23,058 nucleotides of DNA, from assembly GCA_041572275.1 (NCBI GenBank), contig JBFFSQ010000025.1, positions 1 through 23,058 of the forward strand, given 5' to 3'. The notes beneath the pieces are model-generated. The model was given only the letters and a program-made list of their open reading frames with translations. It was not told where the DNA came from and made no database searches. The DNA is from JBFFSQ01 sp041572275. Lineage in GTDB: Bacteria; Pseudomonadota; Gammaproteobacteria; SZUA-229. Both the position numbers and the translations under genes were made by a program. Shown here piece by piece: positions 22,448 through 23,058 of this stretch (position 1 is the stretch's first letter; every line of letters begins with the position of its first letter).

Positions 22448-23058
22448 TTAAAGGCTACGAGATAGCTCTTCACTGGCTTTTAGATAGGCTTTTCGGCCAA
22501 ATAAGAACTGTAATCGATTGCCACCACATTGTCGCCAGAGCACAGCAGAACGGATACCCGCTAACAATAAGGCCCGTATTTTATTCGCATTTGGCTGTTG
22601 GGACAGATAACCAGGCTCTCCCTGGACGATAATCCTGGGTTGCAGCGTACTGATGGTGTCCTGATAGAGCGCGCCCAGGCTTGCAATGACATTTTCATGG
22701 TCGAGGCTAAAATAATCCATCTGGCTCTGAGTTTTTTTCAGACCTTCAGCAATTTGATCAAGTAGTTGAGGCTTTCGAGATAGTTTTTTGGCTAAATGGA
22801 GGAGGCCGACTACATAGCGCATGACTTCCATATCTTGCTTACTGGCATTCCCTGAAAGCTGATGTTGTAGGGTTTTCAGGCCCAGGTTAAGTGTTGCGTG
22901 ACCACCATATACATCAATGACACTGTGGCTGTCGATTTTGAATAATGTCTCCAGACAGGCTTCGATCAAGGCACCTGAGGCCTGGCCATTGCGTGCTATT
23001 TGCTGTACCAGTTGTGCTGACTGGAAAATCCCGGCTAATGCTAGTGTGCGGTCCTGGG
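22448..23058 (-). CDS. hflD: High frequency lysogenization protein HflD, partial
   Basis: This is the C-terminal 202 or so residues; the start lies beyond the right edge of the window. The frame is open to the edge and reads DRTLALAGIFQSAQLVQQIA, then VIDVYGGHATLNLGLKTL, MRYVVGLLHLAKKL, LYQDTISTLQPRI, and AGIRSAVLWRQCGGNRLQFLF, all matching E. coli HflD. HflD is a peripheral membrane protein that in E. coli binds lambda CII and reduces its stability. Elsewhere it is widely conserved without phage, so its general role is unclear. It usually lies between mnmA and purB; here it is followed by the DUF2892 gene, so purB is not adjacent downstream. A TTG at 22969 is not the true start because homology continues upstream. 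Confidence 0.96.
   Translation of the reverse strand, partial: QDRTLALAGIFQSAQLVQQIARNGQASGALIEACLETLFKIDSHSVIDVYGGHATLNLGLKTLQHQLSGNASKQDMEVMRYVVGLLHLAKKLSRKPQLLDQIAEGLKKTQSQMDYFSLDHENVIASLGALYQDTISTLQPRIIVQGEPGYLSQQPNANKIRALLLAGIRSAVLWRQCGGNRLQFLFGRKAYLKASEELSRSL

Overview
The window is a gene-dense, moderately AT-rich stretch of bacterial chromosome that looks gammaproteobacterial. The clearest signs are the contiguous block pyrG-kdsA-eno-ftsB-ispD-ispF, a Pseudomonas-type nagZ...hpt...methylthioinosine phosphorylase block, zapE, yqiA-like and hflD genes, and Kdo biosynthesis, which implies lipopolysaccharide. I cannot name the genus; a moderately AT-rich marine-type gammaproteobacterium is a guess from composition only. 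I see no rRNA, tRNA, CRISPR array, insertion sequence or prophage. Every intergenic gap is under 300 bases.

Layout. 1-570: the end of pyrF and a secreted ComEA-like helix-hairpin-helix protein, closed by a strong intrinsic terminator. 625-3693: tpm (thiopurine/metalloid methyltransferase) convergent with a Lon-family ATP-dependent protease gene on the minus strand. 3797-7883: rightward genes for an M16C presequence-protease-like peptidase, a translationally coupled DUF503 protein, a tiny four-cysteine zinc-finger-like protein and a SixA-type histidine phosphatase. 7896-10273: a minus-strand set, zapE, then a secreted protein with two thioredoxin folds, then a 64-residue CxxxC protein that overlaps it. 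10445-15899: a recognisable promoter followed by pyrG, kdsA, eno, ftsB, ispD and ispF, nearly all overlapping or tightly spaced. This joins CTP synthesis, Kdo synthesis (CTP is needed to activate Kdo), glycolysis (enolase makes the PEP that KdsA consumes), divisome assembly and isoprenoid synthesis (IspD also consumes CTP). 16093-20649: a YqiA-type esterase, nagZ, an MscS channel, a DsrE-fold protein, hpt and methylthioinosine phosphorylase; the last two form a short route from methylthioinosine to IMP. 20757-22044: an isoprenylcysteine-methyltransferase-like membrane enzyme and a small kinase-fold protein with an unusual catalytic loop, closed by a bidirectional terminator. 22117-23058: on the minus strand, a DUF2892 membrane protein and hflD, which runs off the window.

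Most of the window is housekeeping. The parts I consider least described are the two-thioredoxin/CxxxC pair (7896-9112), the membrane methyltransferase/kinase pair (20757-22044) and the MscS/DsrE insertion in the nagZ-hpt block. KdsA is clearly of the metal-dependent class. No novel defence or mobile system is evident.
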